Part shown: positions 1-6,518 of the stretch, piece after piece | Layout of the letters: the number at the start of each line of letters is the position of its first letter | Numbering within the stretch: the stretch's first letter is position 1 | The notes under the pieces: generated by a model | What the model saw: the letters and a program-made list of their open reading frames with translations, nothing else | The model's database searches: none | Told to the model about the DNA's origin: nothing | Made by a program: the position numbers and the translations under genes | NCBI GenBank assembly: GCA_031284665.1 | Contig: JAITXR010000314.1 | Location: 1 to 7,609, forward strand | DNA from: Paludibacter sp. | Lineage (GTDB): Bacteria > Bacteroidota > Bacteroidia > Bacteroidales > Paludibacteraceae | Reading direction: 5' to 3' | Length of the DNA stretch: 7,609 bases

Positions 1-1
1 G

Positions 2-904
2 GTAACAGCTGTTCTTCGCGCTTTATTTTCTTTGCCTTATTCCAACAATCTTTCTTTCAAAGGCGGTACTTCACTGAGCAAATGTTGGAATTTGATTGAA
101 AGATTTTCCGAAGACATAGACATTGCGGTTAATCGGGAATATTTGGGTTTTTCGGGTACCCTTTCCAAAACGCAAATCAGCGACCGCCTACGCCGTGCTG
201 CTTGTTCGTTTGTAAGAGATACATTACAATTTGATGTCAAGAATCAGTTGGAAAATCAAGGCATAAATTCCAATCAGTTTTCGGTAAACGTTACTATCAC
301 GCCAATTACCACTACCGACCCCGAAATTATCGAAGTTGTTTATCAATCGCTGTTTGACGATAACGATTATATAAAACCCATAGTAAAAATAGAAGTCAGT
401 GGAAGGTCAATGAGTGAGCCGTTGCAAACAGTTGGATTACTTTCAATGGTTGATGAAGTTTTTGCCGATAAGTCTTTTGTAAATACTGTATTTGATGTCA
501 ATGCCGTTGTCCCACAAAGGACGTTCATAGAAAAAATTTGCCTTTTACACGAAGAATTTGCCAAACCTCAAGACGTAATGCGGACAGGACGAATGAGCCG
601 CCATTTGTACGATTTAGTACAAATAATGGGTACGCCTATCGCAAACGAGGCATTGGCAAACAAAGAGTTATACAACTCTGTGGTAGAACACCGCCGTATT
701 TTCGTGGGTTTGAAAGGTTTTGATTATGATACGCTTGCCCCACAAAGTATTAACATTGTTCTGCCTGAAAATATTATCGACCTCTGGAAAACTGATTACG
801 AAATAATGCAACGAACAATGATTTATGGCAAGTCGTTACCTTTTAATGAATTGATTGATAAGATAAAACAACTCAACGAAAGAGTAAATAAAATTGGTTG
901 GTAA
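2..904 (+). CDS. AbiEii/AbiGii-family nucleotidyltransferase toxin, 5'-truncated by the window edge
   Basis: The frame is open from the first complete codon (GTA at 2) to TAA at 902-904 and has no ATG near its beginning. The nearest initiator-like codon is TTG at 32, which falls in the middle of conserved sequence, so the true start is off-window. Numbering from that TTG, the family signatures are: the nucleotidyltransferase motif FKGGTSLSK (residues 9-17), the metal-binding SEDID (26-30), the strand IVKIEVSGR (117-125), TFIEKICLLHEEF (164-176), SRHLYDL (189-195), and the C-terminal DYEIMQRTMIYG segment (255-266). The family (DUF1814, COG2253) includes type IV toxin-antitoxin toxins. Characterised members transfer nucleotides to RNA targets and block growth, giving abortive phage defence. 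The C-terminus looks complete. The cognate AbiEi-type antitoxin normally lies directly upstream and would be outside the window. Toxin activity here is inferred from family only; the motifs themselves are plain. Confidence 0.9.
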   Translation, partial: VTAVLRALFSLPYSNNLSFKGGTSLSKCWNLIERFSEDIDIAVNREYLGFSGTLSKTQISDRLRRAACSFVRDTLQFDVKNQLENQGINSNQFSVNVTITPITTTDPEIIEVVYQSLFDDNDYIKPIVKIEVSGRSMSEPLQTVGLLSMVDEVFADKSFVNTVFDVNAVVPQRTFIEKICLLHEEFAKPQDVMRTGRMSRHLYDLVQIMGTPIANEALANKELYNSVVEHRRIFVGLKGFDYDTLAPQSINIVLPENIIDLWKTDYEIMQRTMIYGKSLPFNELIDKIKQLNERVNKIGW

Positions 905-916
905 CAGAATGCTGAC

Positions 917-956
917 AACCGCAACAGAGCAACGGACGATAGCGACTGCGGTTTTT
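917..956 (+). terminator. Possible weak terminator after the toxin gene
   Basis: AACCGCA (917-923) can pair with TGCGGTT (947-953), followed by a run of five T (952-956) that partly overlaps the stem. The loop is about 23 nt, which is long for an intrinsic terminator. It starts 12 nt after the toxin stop codon, the right place to separate the toxin transcript from folB. Moderate to weak support. Confidence 0.35.
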
Positions 957-997
957 CGGCAGACCTGATGAAAAATAGAATCAAAAATTAAATATTT

Positions 998-1357
998 ATG
1001 TCAATATTAAAACTCGAAAACTTAGAATTTTACGCCTATCACGGCTGTAGAGAACACGAAAATACAAATGGGAACACTTTTTTGGTGTCGGTTGCGCTTT
1101 CGTTCGACTCGTCAAAAGCCGAATTGACCGATAATTTGGAATGTACTATCGACTGCCAACAAATTTACGACATTATAAAAACGCAAATGAACAAGCCGTC
1201 GAAACTGATAGAAAATCTTGCGCGCCGAATTTTAGATGCCATAAAAGCAAATTTTTCGGAAATTACGCAGTTAACTGTCTCTGTTTCAAAACTTAATCCT
1301 CCACTTGGCGGAAAGGCAGAAAAAACCACATTTGAATTATCCGATGGAAATATGTAG
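998..1357 (+). CDS. folB: Dihydroneopterin aldolase
   Basis: FolB is a cytosolic enzyme that splits 7,8-dihydroneopterin into 6-hydroxymethyl-dihydropterin and glycolaldehyde in folate synthesis. The 119-residue length is normal for the family. Recognisable blocks are LENLEFYAYHG (6-16), LIENLARRI (70-78) and SKLNPPLGG (97-105). By hand alignment with the Staphylococcus aureus enzyme as I remember it, the catalytic or binding residues Glu22, Glu74 and Lys100 correspond to E21, E72 and K98 here. The conserved active-site Tyr54 corresponds to C53 (codon TGC, 1154-1156), which is unusual. The ATG at 998 follows an A/T-rich leader without a Shine-Dalgarno, usual in Bacteroidota, and the family N-terminus fits it exactly. 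The gene lies 93 nt after the toxin and 42 nt before holB. No other folate gene is in the window. Family assignment is firm; normal aldolase activity is less certain because of C53. Confidence 0.93.
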   Translation: MSILKLENLEFYAYHGCREHENTNGNTFLVSVALSFDSSKAELTDNLECTIDCQQIYDIIKTQMNKPSKLIENLARRILDAIKANFSEITQLTVSVSKLNPPLGGKAEKTTFELSDGNM

Positions 1358-1382
1358 AATTGCTGCATTTTTTGTATCTTTA
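1351..1382 (+). promoter_or_regulatory. Candidate Bacteroidota-type promoter for holB
   Basis: TATCTTTA at 1375-1382 differs at one position from the Bacteroidota -7 consensus TAnnTTTG and lies 17 nt before the holB start. A poor -33 match, TATG (1351-1354, consensus TTTG), precedes it by 20 nt. The -33 element overlaps the folB stop region. If real, holB and ricT could be transcribed separately from folB, with a leader of roughly ten bases. Confidence 0.35.
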
Positions 1383-1399
1383 CCGCCTCATTTATAATT

Positions 1400-2572
1400 A
1401 TGAAATTTTCGGAAATAATAGGACACGAGGAAATAAAACAACGAATGATTCGCTCTGTGAAAGAGGGACGCATTGCGCACGCTCAGTTACTTTACGGAGC
1501 CGAAGGTGTGCAAAAGTTGCCCCTTGCTTTGGCATATTCGCAATACATTAGTTGCGAAAATAGAGGCGAAAACGATTCGTGTGGCACTTGTCGCTCGTGT
1601 GTCAAATATCAGAAAATCAATCATCCCGATTTGCATTTTACATTTCCGATTATCAAACCAAAAAATTGGAACGCACAAACGCCGATACATAGCGACCATT
1701 TCCTTGCGCAATTTCGCGAAATGCTACTTGCTAAGGGCGATTTTACTGCCGATGAGTGGTTTGCTCGAATTGCCGACGATGCCAAAACCGGTTGGATATT
1801 TAAGACGCAAGGCGACGAAATTATCCGAAAATTAAGTATGAAAACTTTTGAGTCAACATACAAAATAATGATTATTTGGCTGCCCGAACGATTTTATCGC
1901 GACGGACGAACGCCAAATGCTATTCTGAAAATTCTCGAAGAGCCATACGATAATACCGTTTTTCTGCTTGTGTCCAACGATACGGAAAATTTGATGGAAA
2001 CAGTTTTGTCGCGAACTCAACAAATTTTTGTACCAAAACTCAGCGAAAACGAAATTGCTCAAGCCCTTAATAACAAGTATTCATCGCAATTTTCGGAGCA
2101 ACAAATCAGCGATTTTGCGCATATTGCCGATGGTAATTTATTCACTGCCTATTCGTTGGCTGACGAAGGCGACGATTTGCAAGAAAATTTTGAACGCTTT
2201 GTTTTTGTGATGCGAAAAGCGTGGATGGTGGGCAATAAAGGTAATTATAAGGCTTTGGGCGAATTGCGGCAATGGGCGGACAAAATGGCATCTGCCGAAG
2301 TGGGTAGAGAACGGCAAAAAGCATTCTTGCGTTATGCGCAACGACTTGTAAGAGAGAATTTTATCAAAAATTTCGGCTTGCCGGAATTGAACTACTTAAC
2401 CGAAAACGAAGAACAGTTTTCAAATAATTTTTCTCGCTTTATAAACGAGCGAAATATTGAAGATATTGTTGCAGAACTCGCTTTGGCTGAGCAACATACA
2501 GAACAAAATGTAAATGCCAAAATGATTTTTTTTGATTTGGCATTGAAAATAATAGTTTTATTAAAACGATAA
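1400..2572 (+). CDS. holB: DNA polymerase III clamp-loader subunit delta'
   Basis: Delta' is a structural AAA+ subunit of the clamp loader that places the beta sliding clamp on DNA at replication forks. The 390 residues fit the Bacteroidota form. The N-terminus (FSEIIGHEEIKQRM) is the usual clamp-loader opening. The P-loop region GAEGVQKLPLA (33-43) keeps G33, G36 and K39 but has Q38 and L40 where an ATP-binding loop needs Gly and Ser/Thr, as expected for a subunit that does not hydrolyse ATP. Four cysteines, C52, C61, C64 and C67 (CGTCRSC), form the zinc knuckle. AILKILEEP (174-182) and LSRTQQI (203-209, the family's SRC-like position, with Thr for Cys) complete the AAA+ core. NAKMIFFDLALK near the C-terminus is typical of the Bacteroidota protein. 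Segment 161-173 (LPERFYRDGRTPN) seems about two residues longer than homologues I remember. ricT follows 29 nt downstream, probably co-transcribed. Confidence 0.91.
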   Translation: MKFSEIIGHEEIKQRMIRSVKEGRIAHAQLLYGAEGVQKLPLALAYSQYISCENRGENDSCGTCRSCVKYQKINHPDLHFTFPIIKPKNWNAQTPIHSDHFLAQFREMLLAKGDFTADEWFARIADDAKTGWIFKTQGDEIIRKLSMKTFESTYKIMIIWLPERFYRDGRTPNAILKILEEPYDNTVFLLVSNDTENLMETVLSRTQQIFVPKLSENEIAQALNNKYSSQFSEQQISDFAHIADGNLFTAYSLADEGDDLQENFERFVFVMRKAWMVGNKGNYKALGELRQWADKMASAEVGRERQKAFLRYAQRLVRENFIKNFGLPELNYLTENEEQFSNNFSRFINERNIEDIVAELALAEQHTEQNVNAKMIFFDLALKIIVLLKR

Positions 2573-2601
2573 CTGAGTTTCTAATTCAACAACAGGAAAA
2601 T

Positions 2602-3696
2602 ATGAAAATAACATTAAATAATGGTGCTTGCCAAATGAACAAACAAGGCTGCTCGCACTCGCGCGGCAAACTTGGAGTGTTCGATTGGCTGTGCGACCTC
2701 CCCGAAACTGTAGCAGATAACGATTTTGTTGAAGTGCAATTCAAAAACACACGCAAAGGGTTTTTTGTTAACAACAATAAATTAAATCTCGAAAAAGGCA
2801 ATATGGTCGCGGTAGAATCAGCGTCGGGCTACGAAATTGGCGAAGTGTCGCTTATAGGGCGGCTTGTGTTGTGTCAAATGCATAAATACAGCCAAAAACC
2901 CGATAAAATCGAGATTCGGAACATTCTGCGCCTCGCTACTCAACACGATTTGGAACTTTTTGCCGAAGCAAAGCAAAAAGAACAGCAAACTATGATAAAA
3001 GCCCGACAAATAGCCGAAAGTATAAAACTGAATATGAAAATCGGAGACGTGGAATTTCAAGGCGACGGCAAAAAAGCGATTTTTTACTATATAGCCGATG
3101 AACGCGTGGATTTTCGCCAATTAATAAAGGTTTTTGCCGAAACATTCCATGTCCGAATCGAAATGAAACAAATTGGAGCCAGACAGGAAGCAGGGCGAAT
3201 TGGAGGTATTGGTCCTTGCGGGCGCGAACTTTGTTGCTCGGGTTGGATGACGCATTTTAATTCCGTATCGACCGGTGCTGCCCGCTATCAGGATATTTCG
3301 CTTAATCCGCAAAAACTTGCCGGACAATGCGGTAAACTAAAATGTTGTATGAACTACGAAGTGGATGCTTATGTGGATGCTCTGCGCGAATTTCCTTCGC
3401 ACGAAGTAAATCTCGAAACTATCGACGGAACTTATTATCATTTCAAAAGTAACGTTTTCAAGCGACAAATGTCGTATTCATCGTCAAAAGATTTTGCTGC
3501 AAATATCACAACATTGAATATTGAACGAGTTAAGGACATTATTGCAATGAACAAAAAAGGCATAAAACCCGACTCGCTGCTCGAAAAAAACAGCGATGAG
3601 AACGTTCCGCAAATTGATTATGAAAATGTTGTAGGACAGGATAGCGTATCGCGTTTCGATAAACCGAAAAAGCCGAAACACAAGAATAGGAAGTAA
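2602..3696 (+). CDS. ricT: RicT/YaaT-like PSP1-domain protein
   Basis: This 364-residue protein belongs to the PSP1 C-terminal domain family (YaaT/RicT). In Bacillus subtilis, RicT works with RicA and RicF in an Fe-S-containing complex that affects RNase Y processing, competence and sporulation. The role in Bacteroidota is not established. VEVQFKNTRKGFF (43-55) and GNMVAVE (66-72) belong to the N-terminal part, and the PSP1 core covers about residues 110-195. It is followed by the diagnostic cysteine blocks GPCGRELCC (C206, C211, C212) and GQCGKLKCC (C243, C248, C249), which fit the proposed cluster-binding cysteines. The Lys/Arg-rich tail (354-364) is probably disordered. The first ATG is preferred because the region up to GCSHS (16-20) resembles Bacteroidota homologues. 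In related genomes I recall gldH following this gene; here a repeat-bearing spacer follows instead. No RicA or RicF homologue is in the window. Confidence 0.91.
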   Translation: MKITLNNGACQMNKQGCSHSRGKLGVFDWLCDLPETVADNDFVEVQFKNTRKGFFVNNNKLNLEKGNMVAVESASGYEIGEVSLIGRLVLCQMHKYSQKPDKIEIRNILRLATQHDLELFAEAKQKEQQTMIKARQIAESIKLNMKIGDVEFQGDGKKAIFYYIADERVDFRQLIKVFAETFHVRIEMKQIGARQEAGRIGGIGPCGRELCCSGWMTHFNSVSTGAARYQDISLNPQKLAGQCGKLKCCMNYEVDAYVDALREFPSHEVNLETIDGTYYHFKSNVFKRQMSYSSSKDFAANITTLNIERVKDIIAMNKKGIKPDSLLEKNSDENVPQIDYENVVGQDSVSRFDKPKKPKHKNRK

Positions 3697-3722
3697 GAGT
3701 TAGTTTATAGTTAATGATGGTT

Positions 3723-3778
3723 AATGTGCAAATTAACAATGTGCAAATGTGCCAATTTAGAAATGAAGAAATTAAGAG
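3723..3778 (+). repeat. AATGTGC(A/C)AAT repeat cluster
   Basis: Three near-identical 11-mers occur close together: AATGTGCAAAT at 3723-3733 and 3738-3748, and AATGTGCCAAT at 3746-3756. They lead into an A/G-rich tail. The stretch 3749-3764 matches the reverse complement of 6740-6755 at 15 of 16 positions, so this is a dispersed intergenic repeat present twice here in opposite orientation. It lies just after ricT and contains no credible gene. Confidence 0.6.
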
Positions 3779-3797
3779 CAGGCAGCAGTAACATTAG

Positions 3798-3827
3798 CCG
3801 TCATTCTTGGTTTACCAAGAATGACGG
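3798..3827. repeat. Perfect 13-bp palindrome with 4-nt loop
   Basis: The arm CCGTCATTCTTGG (3798-3810) pairs fully with 3815-3827 around the loop TTTA. No T-run follows, so it is not a standard intrinsic terminator, though it lies about 100 nt after ricT and could protect or end the transcript. The right arm plus one base (CCAAGAATGACGGG, 3815-3828) recurs exactly at 6649-6662, which marks it as a dispersed repeat element. Confidence 0.75.
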
Positions 3828-3870
3828 GTTACGGTTTGCGGTTTAGGCTTTTATAATATTAATCACAAAA

Positions 3871-3898
3871 AATCAAGTAAATCCAAGTTCTGACAAAA
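3871..3898 (+). repeat. Dispersed repeat of the AATCAA…GTTC-GACA type, copy 1
   Basis: This 28-nt stretch matches 7521-7548 at 24 of 28 positions, including the shared blocks AAGTTC and GACAAAA. It ends 12 nt before the start of the small membrane-protein gene. The second copy similarly sits just before a promoter at the right end of the window. A third, interrupted relative is at 6519-6575. Confidence 0.6.
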
Positions 3899-3910
3899 AA
3901 CAAAAATCCA

Positions 3911-4375
3911 ATGCACCAACAAATTAAAATAGGAACAAACACTGCTCGTTTTCGCCGATGGAAACGGGCTGGGTATGCTATTTTTGCAAGTTTGGCTGTG
4001 GTGGTTACAATAGGAGTGCTGGCTGTAGGTATTTGCGAAAAATCAATACTGAAAACTTCGGACAAAATTAGCGAATGTGCGCAAACTCAACTCTCGCAAC
4101 TTTCTGAAAATGACGATGATTTGCAGGAAATCGCCACTCAAATTATTCTTTCGGAACAAACAAAAAATTATACTTCTCGAGTAACCACAAAAAACTCAAA
4201 AACTCATAAAGCATATAATGTGCTGAATAACAGTTATTTGTTTTTTGTGAACTTTACATCAAAAAACAACTTTCGGAAAATTTCAAATCAATCCAAATAT
4301 TTATTAACTTCAAAACGCTTGAACAGGAACTCAGTTTCCGTTTCAAGCGTTTTTTTAATTTTATCAAACAAATGA
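3911..4375 (+). CDS. Small predicted single-pass membrane protein, coupled to the TonB receptor; C-terminal half doubtful
   Basis: Function unknown. The N-terminal 50 residues look genuinely coding: a basic patch RFRRWKR (13-19), then a hydrophobic stretch of about 22 residues (GYAIFASLAVVV… to IC, 21-42), then an acidic, Gln-rich segment (51-82). By the positive-inside rule the N-terminus would be cytoplasmic and the rest periplasmic. I recall similar small proteins with an RRW-x-RK-x-YA-x-F-x-SL opening beside TonB receptor genes in Bacteroidota, but I cannot verify this here. From about residue 90 the sequence is Asn/Ser/Lys-rich and resembles translated non-coding DNA, and its last 20 residues are encoded by a hairpin and T-run (4312-4356). 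The stop overlaps the receptor start as ATGA (4372-4375), suggesting coupling if the frame is correct. Alternatively, a frameshift has fused it to a leader: the other two forward frames stop at 4182-4184 and 4207-4209. Confidence 0.5.
   Translation: MHQQIKIGTNTARFRRWKRAGYAIFASLAVVVTIGVLAVGICEKSILKTSDKISECAQTQLSQLSENDDDLQEIATQIILSEQTKNYTSRVTTKNSKTHKAYNVLNNSYLFFVNFTSKNNFRKISNQSKYLLTSKRLNRNSVSVSSVFLILSNK
4312..4356 (+). terminator. Strong intrinsic-terminator-like hairpin directly before the TonB receptor gene
   Basis: A perfect 12-bp stem joins AAAACGCTTGAA (4312-4323) to 4342-4353. The interior adds GGAA/TTCC pairing (4326-4329 with 4336-4339), and seven T (4350-4356) overlap and follow the right arm. 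The receptor ATG at 4372 comes only 15 nt after the T-run. The position suggests transcription attenuation or partial termination between the small gene and the receptor. It lies wholly inside the small open frame, which casts doubt on that frame's 3' end. No cobalamin-riboswitch core precedes it. Confidence 0.65.
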
Positions 4376-6270
4376 ATAAAAAATTAATTTTCAGTGCTTT
4401 ATCTTTACTTTTAACAGTAAATTTCACTTTTGCTCAGCAAAAAACCGATTCAAACGCAGTTGAACTCAAAGGCGTTACTCTCACTCAACAACGAGTAATT
4501 TACACTCCTCCGCGAATTGTAAATGTAATTGATTTTCAGGAAATTGAGAAATTGCCGGTTAGCAATATCGACCAATTACTCGAGACAATAACGGGTATTG
4601 ACATTCGCAATCGCGGTGTTGGCGGCACTCAATCGGACATCAGTATTCGTGGCGGCTCGTTCGACCAAGTGCTTGTGCTGCTCAATGGCGTGAACATCAC
4701 CGACCCGCAAACCGGTCATTATAATTTGGATATTCCTGTTGAACTTGCCGATGTGGCGCGTGTCGAAGTGCTGCAAGGCTCGGCAGCGCGGCTCTACGGA
4801 CCAAATGCTTTTAGTGGTGCAATTAATATCGTTACCCGAAAATCGGCGGAAAAATCCTCAATTTCATCGCAGATTTCAGGCGGAAGTTACAATACTTTTA
4901 CGCAAAATTTGTCGGCGCATTTGAGTGGCGCAAGGCTGCAAACTTTTGTTTCGGCGTCGCACAAAAGTAGCGATGGATACATCTCAAATACCGATTACGA
5001 CATTAAAAACGCCTTTTGGCAAACAACTTTCGATGCTGCCCGAGGCGGTGATTTCGACCTTCAACTTGCTTATCAGGAAAAGGCGTATGGCGCAAATGGA
5101 TTTTATGGCTTGTCGAGTCCGAATCAGTTCGACCACACAAAAACTTTTTATGGCTCGCTAAATTGGAATTTGCAAAAAGATAATTTATCGTTCAACGCTC
5201 AACTTTATTCACGCCTGCACTTCGACCATTACGAGTGGATTCGTAATTCGCCGGTGGGCAGAAACAATCACCTGACAAACATTATTGGCGGGAAATTTAT
5301 CGCCTCATATTCTTTGCAACACAGCAAGTTTTCGGCAGGCGTTGATTTGCGTAACGAACACATTTTCAGCACAAATCTTGGTTTGCCATTGAGCGACACG
5401 GTAAAAAATATTTTTAATCCCTCAGTTGGATTTAAGTTTGAAGGCGAAAGATTTTTGCCAACATTTATTGCCGATTATTCGGCTAATTTCGGTAAATTTT
5501 ATTTTTCTGCCGGCGTATCGGGTACGTATTCAAAGCAGTTTGACGGTTTTGCATCGGGTGGAATTGACGCAGCATACGATTTCACCAACAATTTCCGCCT
5601 TTATGCCTCGGCAAATTCCGCTGTACGCCTGCCAACTTTTACCGATTTATACTATAAATCTGCCGTTCAGCGTGCCAATCCCGATTTGAAACCCGAAAAA
5701 TCGCAAACAGCCGAAATTGGAGCAAAATACAACAGAAAAAGATTAACAGCCAATGTTTCAACATTTTATCGTTGGGGAACAAATGTTATCGATTGGGTGA
5801 AAGATACCGATTCTACAATATGGAACAGCCGTAATTTAACAAATGTAAATGCTTTTGGAATTGATTTTTCGGCTGAATATCAATTTATTGCATCTTTTGT
5901 AAAGAAAATTTCGCTTTCATATTCCTTTCTTACATTAGATAAAGTTGCCGGTAATTTTGACTCAAAATACGCCCTCGATTATCTGAAACACAAAGCAACT
6001 GTGGGCGTGCAACATCGCATTTATCGCCAACTTTCGGCGCAATGGAATTTTGGATTTTACGACCGCTCAGGCAATTACACGCTTGCCGCCACAGAGCCGC
6101 CACACGATTACGAGCCGTTTTTTATGGCAGATATTCGCTTGCAATGGCTTGCCGAAAAATACAGTATTTATTTGGACATTAACAATTTGACAAATCAAAA
6201 CTATTGCGATTTTGGTGGATTGCCACAACCCGCACGGAATTTTATGGCGGGAGTAAAGTTGAAGTTGTAA
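4372..6270 (+). CDS. TonB-dependent outer-membrane receptor, BtuB-like type
   Basis: This receptor would import a scarce nutrient across the outer membrane using energy passed by TonB-ExbB-ExbD. Residues 1-21 form a signal peptide (MNKKLIFSALSLLL…TFA) with cleavage likely before QQ. A TonB-box-like strand, VELKGVTLT (30-38), follows. The plug domain covers about 45-157, with the conserved IRGGSFDQVLVLLNGV (92-107), VARVEVLQGSAARLYG (128-143) and SGAINIVTRK (148-157). The rest is an aromatic-rich beta-barrel ending in YLDINNLTNQNY and a final GVKLKL strand. At 632 residues, with no N-terminal carboxypeptidase-like domain and no SusD partner, it belongs with compact cobalamin, siderophore or metal receptors rather than SusC-type glycan receptors. 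The plug resembles Bacteroidota proteins labelled BtuB, but no B12 riboswitch or BtuFCD gene is visible, so the substrate is left open. The ATG starts inside an ATGA overlap with the small upstream frame. Confidence 0.94.
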   Translation: MNKKLIFSALSLLLTVNFTFAQQKTDSNAVELKGVTLTQQRVIYTPPRIVNVIDFQEIEKLPVSNIDQLLETITGIDIRNRGVGGTQSDISIRGGSFDQVLVLLNGVNITDPQTGHYNLDIPVELADVARVEVLQGSAARLYGPNAFSGAINIVTRKSAEKSSISSQISGGSYNTFTQNLSAHLSGARLQTFVSASHKSSDGYISNTDYDIKNAFWQTTFDAARGGDFDLQLAYQEKAYGANGFYGLSSPNQFDHTKTFYGSLNWNLQKDNLSFNAQLYSRLHFDHYEWIRNSPVGRNNHLTNIIGGKFIASYSLQHSKFSAGVDLRNEHIFSTNLGLPLSDTVKNIFNPSVGFKFEGERFLPTFIADYSANFGKFYFSAGVSGTYSKQFDGFASGGIDAAYDFTNNFRLYASANSAVRLPTFTDLYYKSAVQRANPDLKPEKSQTAEIGAKYNRKRLTANVSTFYRWGTNVIDWVKDTDSTIWNSRNLTNVNAFGIDFSAEYQFIASFVKKISLSYSFLTLDKVAGNFDSKYALDYLKHKATVGVQHRIYRQLSAQWNFGFYDRSGNYTLAATEPPHDYEPFFMADIRLQWLAEKYSIYLDINNLTNQNYCDFGGLPQPARNFMAGVKLKL

Positions 6271-6386
6271 AAGGCTGCCAAAAAGCACGCAGATAACGCA
6301 GAATTTATTCCGATTTATCGTGAATCAGCCGGATTCTCGCAGATAAAAACAATAAATAAATTAGATAACAAACGCCCTACAAAAGC

Positions 6387-6422
6387 AAGCCCTAACAGAG
6401 GTCTAAAACCCTGTTAGGGCTT
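6387..6422 (+). terminator. Palindrome after the receptor gene, possible terminator and dispersed repeat
   Basis: AAGCCCTAACAG (6387-6398) pairs perfectly with 6411-6422; beyond a one-base bulge (A6399), GG (6400-6401) pairs with CC (6409-6410). The loop is TCTAAAA. Only TTT follows (6421-6423), so as a terminator it is weak, but it is the first strong hairpin after the receptor stop, 116 nt away. A fragment of the same sequence, CTGTTAGGG, recurs at 7481-7489. CCCTGTTAGGG-type palindromes are, to my knowledge, frequent in Bacteroidota intergenic DNA. Confidence 0.5.
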
Positions 6423-6448
6423 TACCGTTTCGTAGGTGTCGGTTGTCC

Positions 6449-6476
6449 GTAGAGACGCGGCATGCCACGTCTCTAC
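6449..6476. repeat. 28-bp near-perfect palindrome, GTAGAGACG…CGTCTCTAC
   Basis: The two arms are complementary at 13 of 14 positions around the centre GCATGC (6460-6465). The one mismatch is C6458 with A6467, which becomes a G-U wobble in RNA from the - strand. That asymmetry suggests the structure is kept in the RNA of the - strand. The GTAGAGACG…CGTCTCTAC arms are a dispersed element I recognise from many environmental Bacteroidota sequences. Confidence 0.7.
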
Positions 6477-6518
6477 AATGCGGGCTGTACAAGTTCTGTC
6501 CGTTTCTTAATCATCAGG

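Noticed and set aside
905..997. Possible integron attC-like site after the toxin gene, because of its inverted repeats
   Set aside because: No GTTRRRY/RYYYAAC box pair is found at suitable positions; a weak terminator hairpin explains the structure better.
1165..1473. A 102-codon open frame on the - strand across folB and the start of holB
   Set aside because: It is the antisense of two well-supported genes and shows no domain features.
3723..3778. Short regularly repeated units that could suggest a CRISPR array
   Set aside because: The units are 11 nt, overlap one another, and have no uniform unique spacers; no cas gene is present.
3697..4371. Search for a B12 riboswitch ahead of the receptor
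   Set aside because: No CCCGC-ACTG core or matching B12-box is present in this stretch; the GCCACT at 4132-4137 stands alone inside the small frame.
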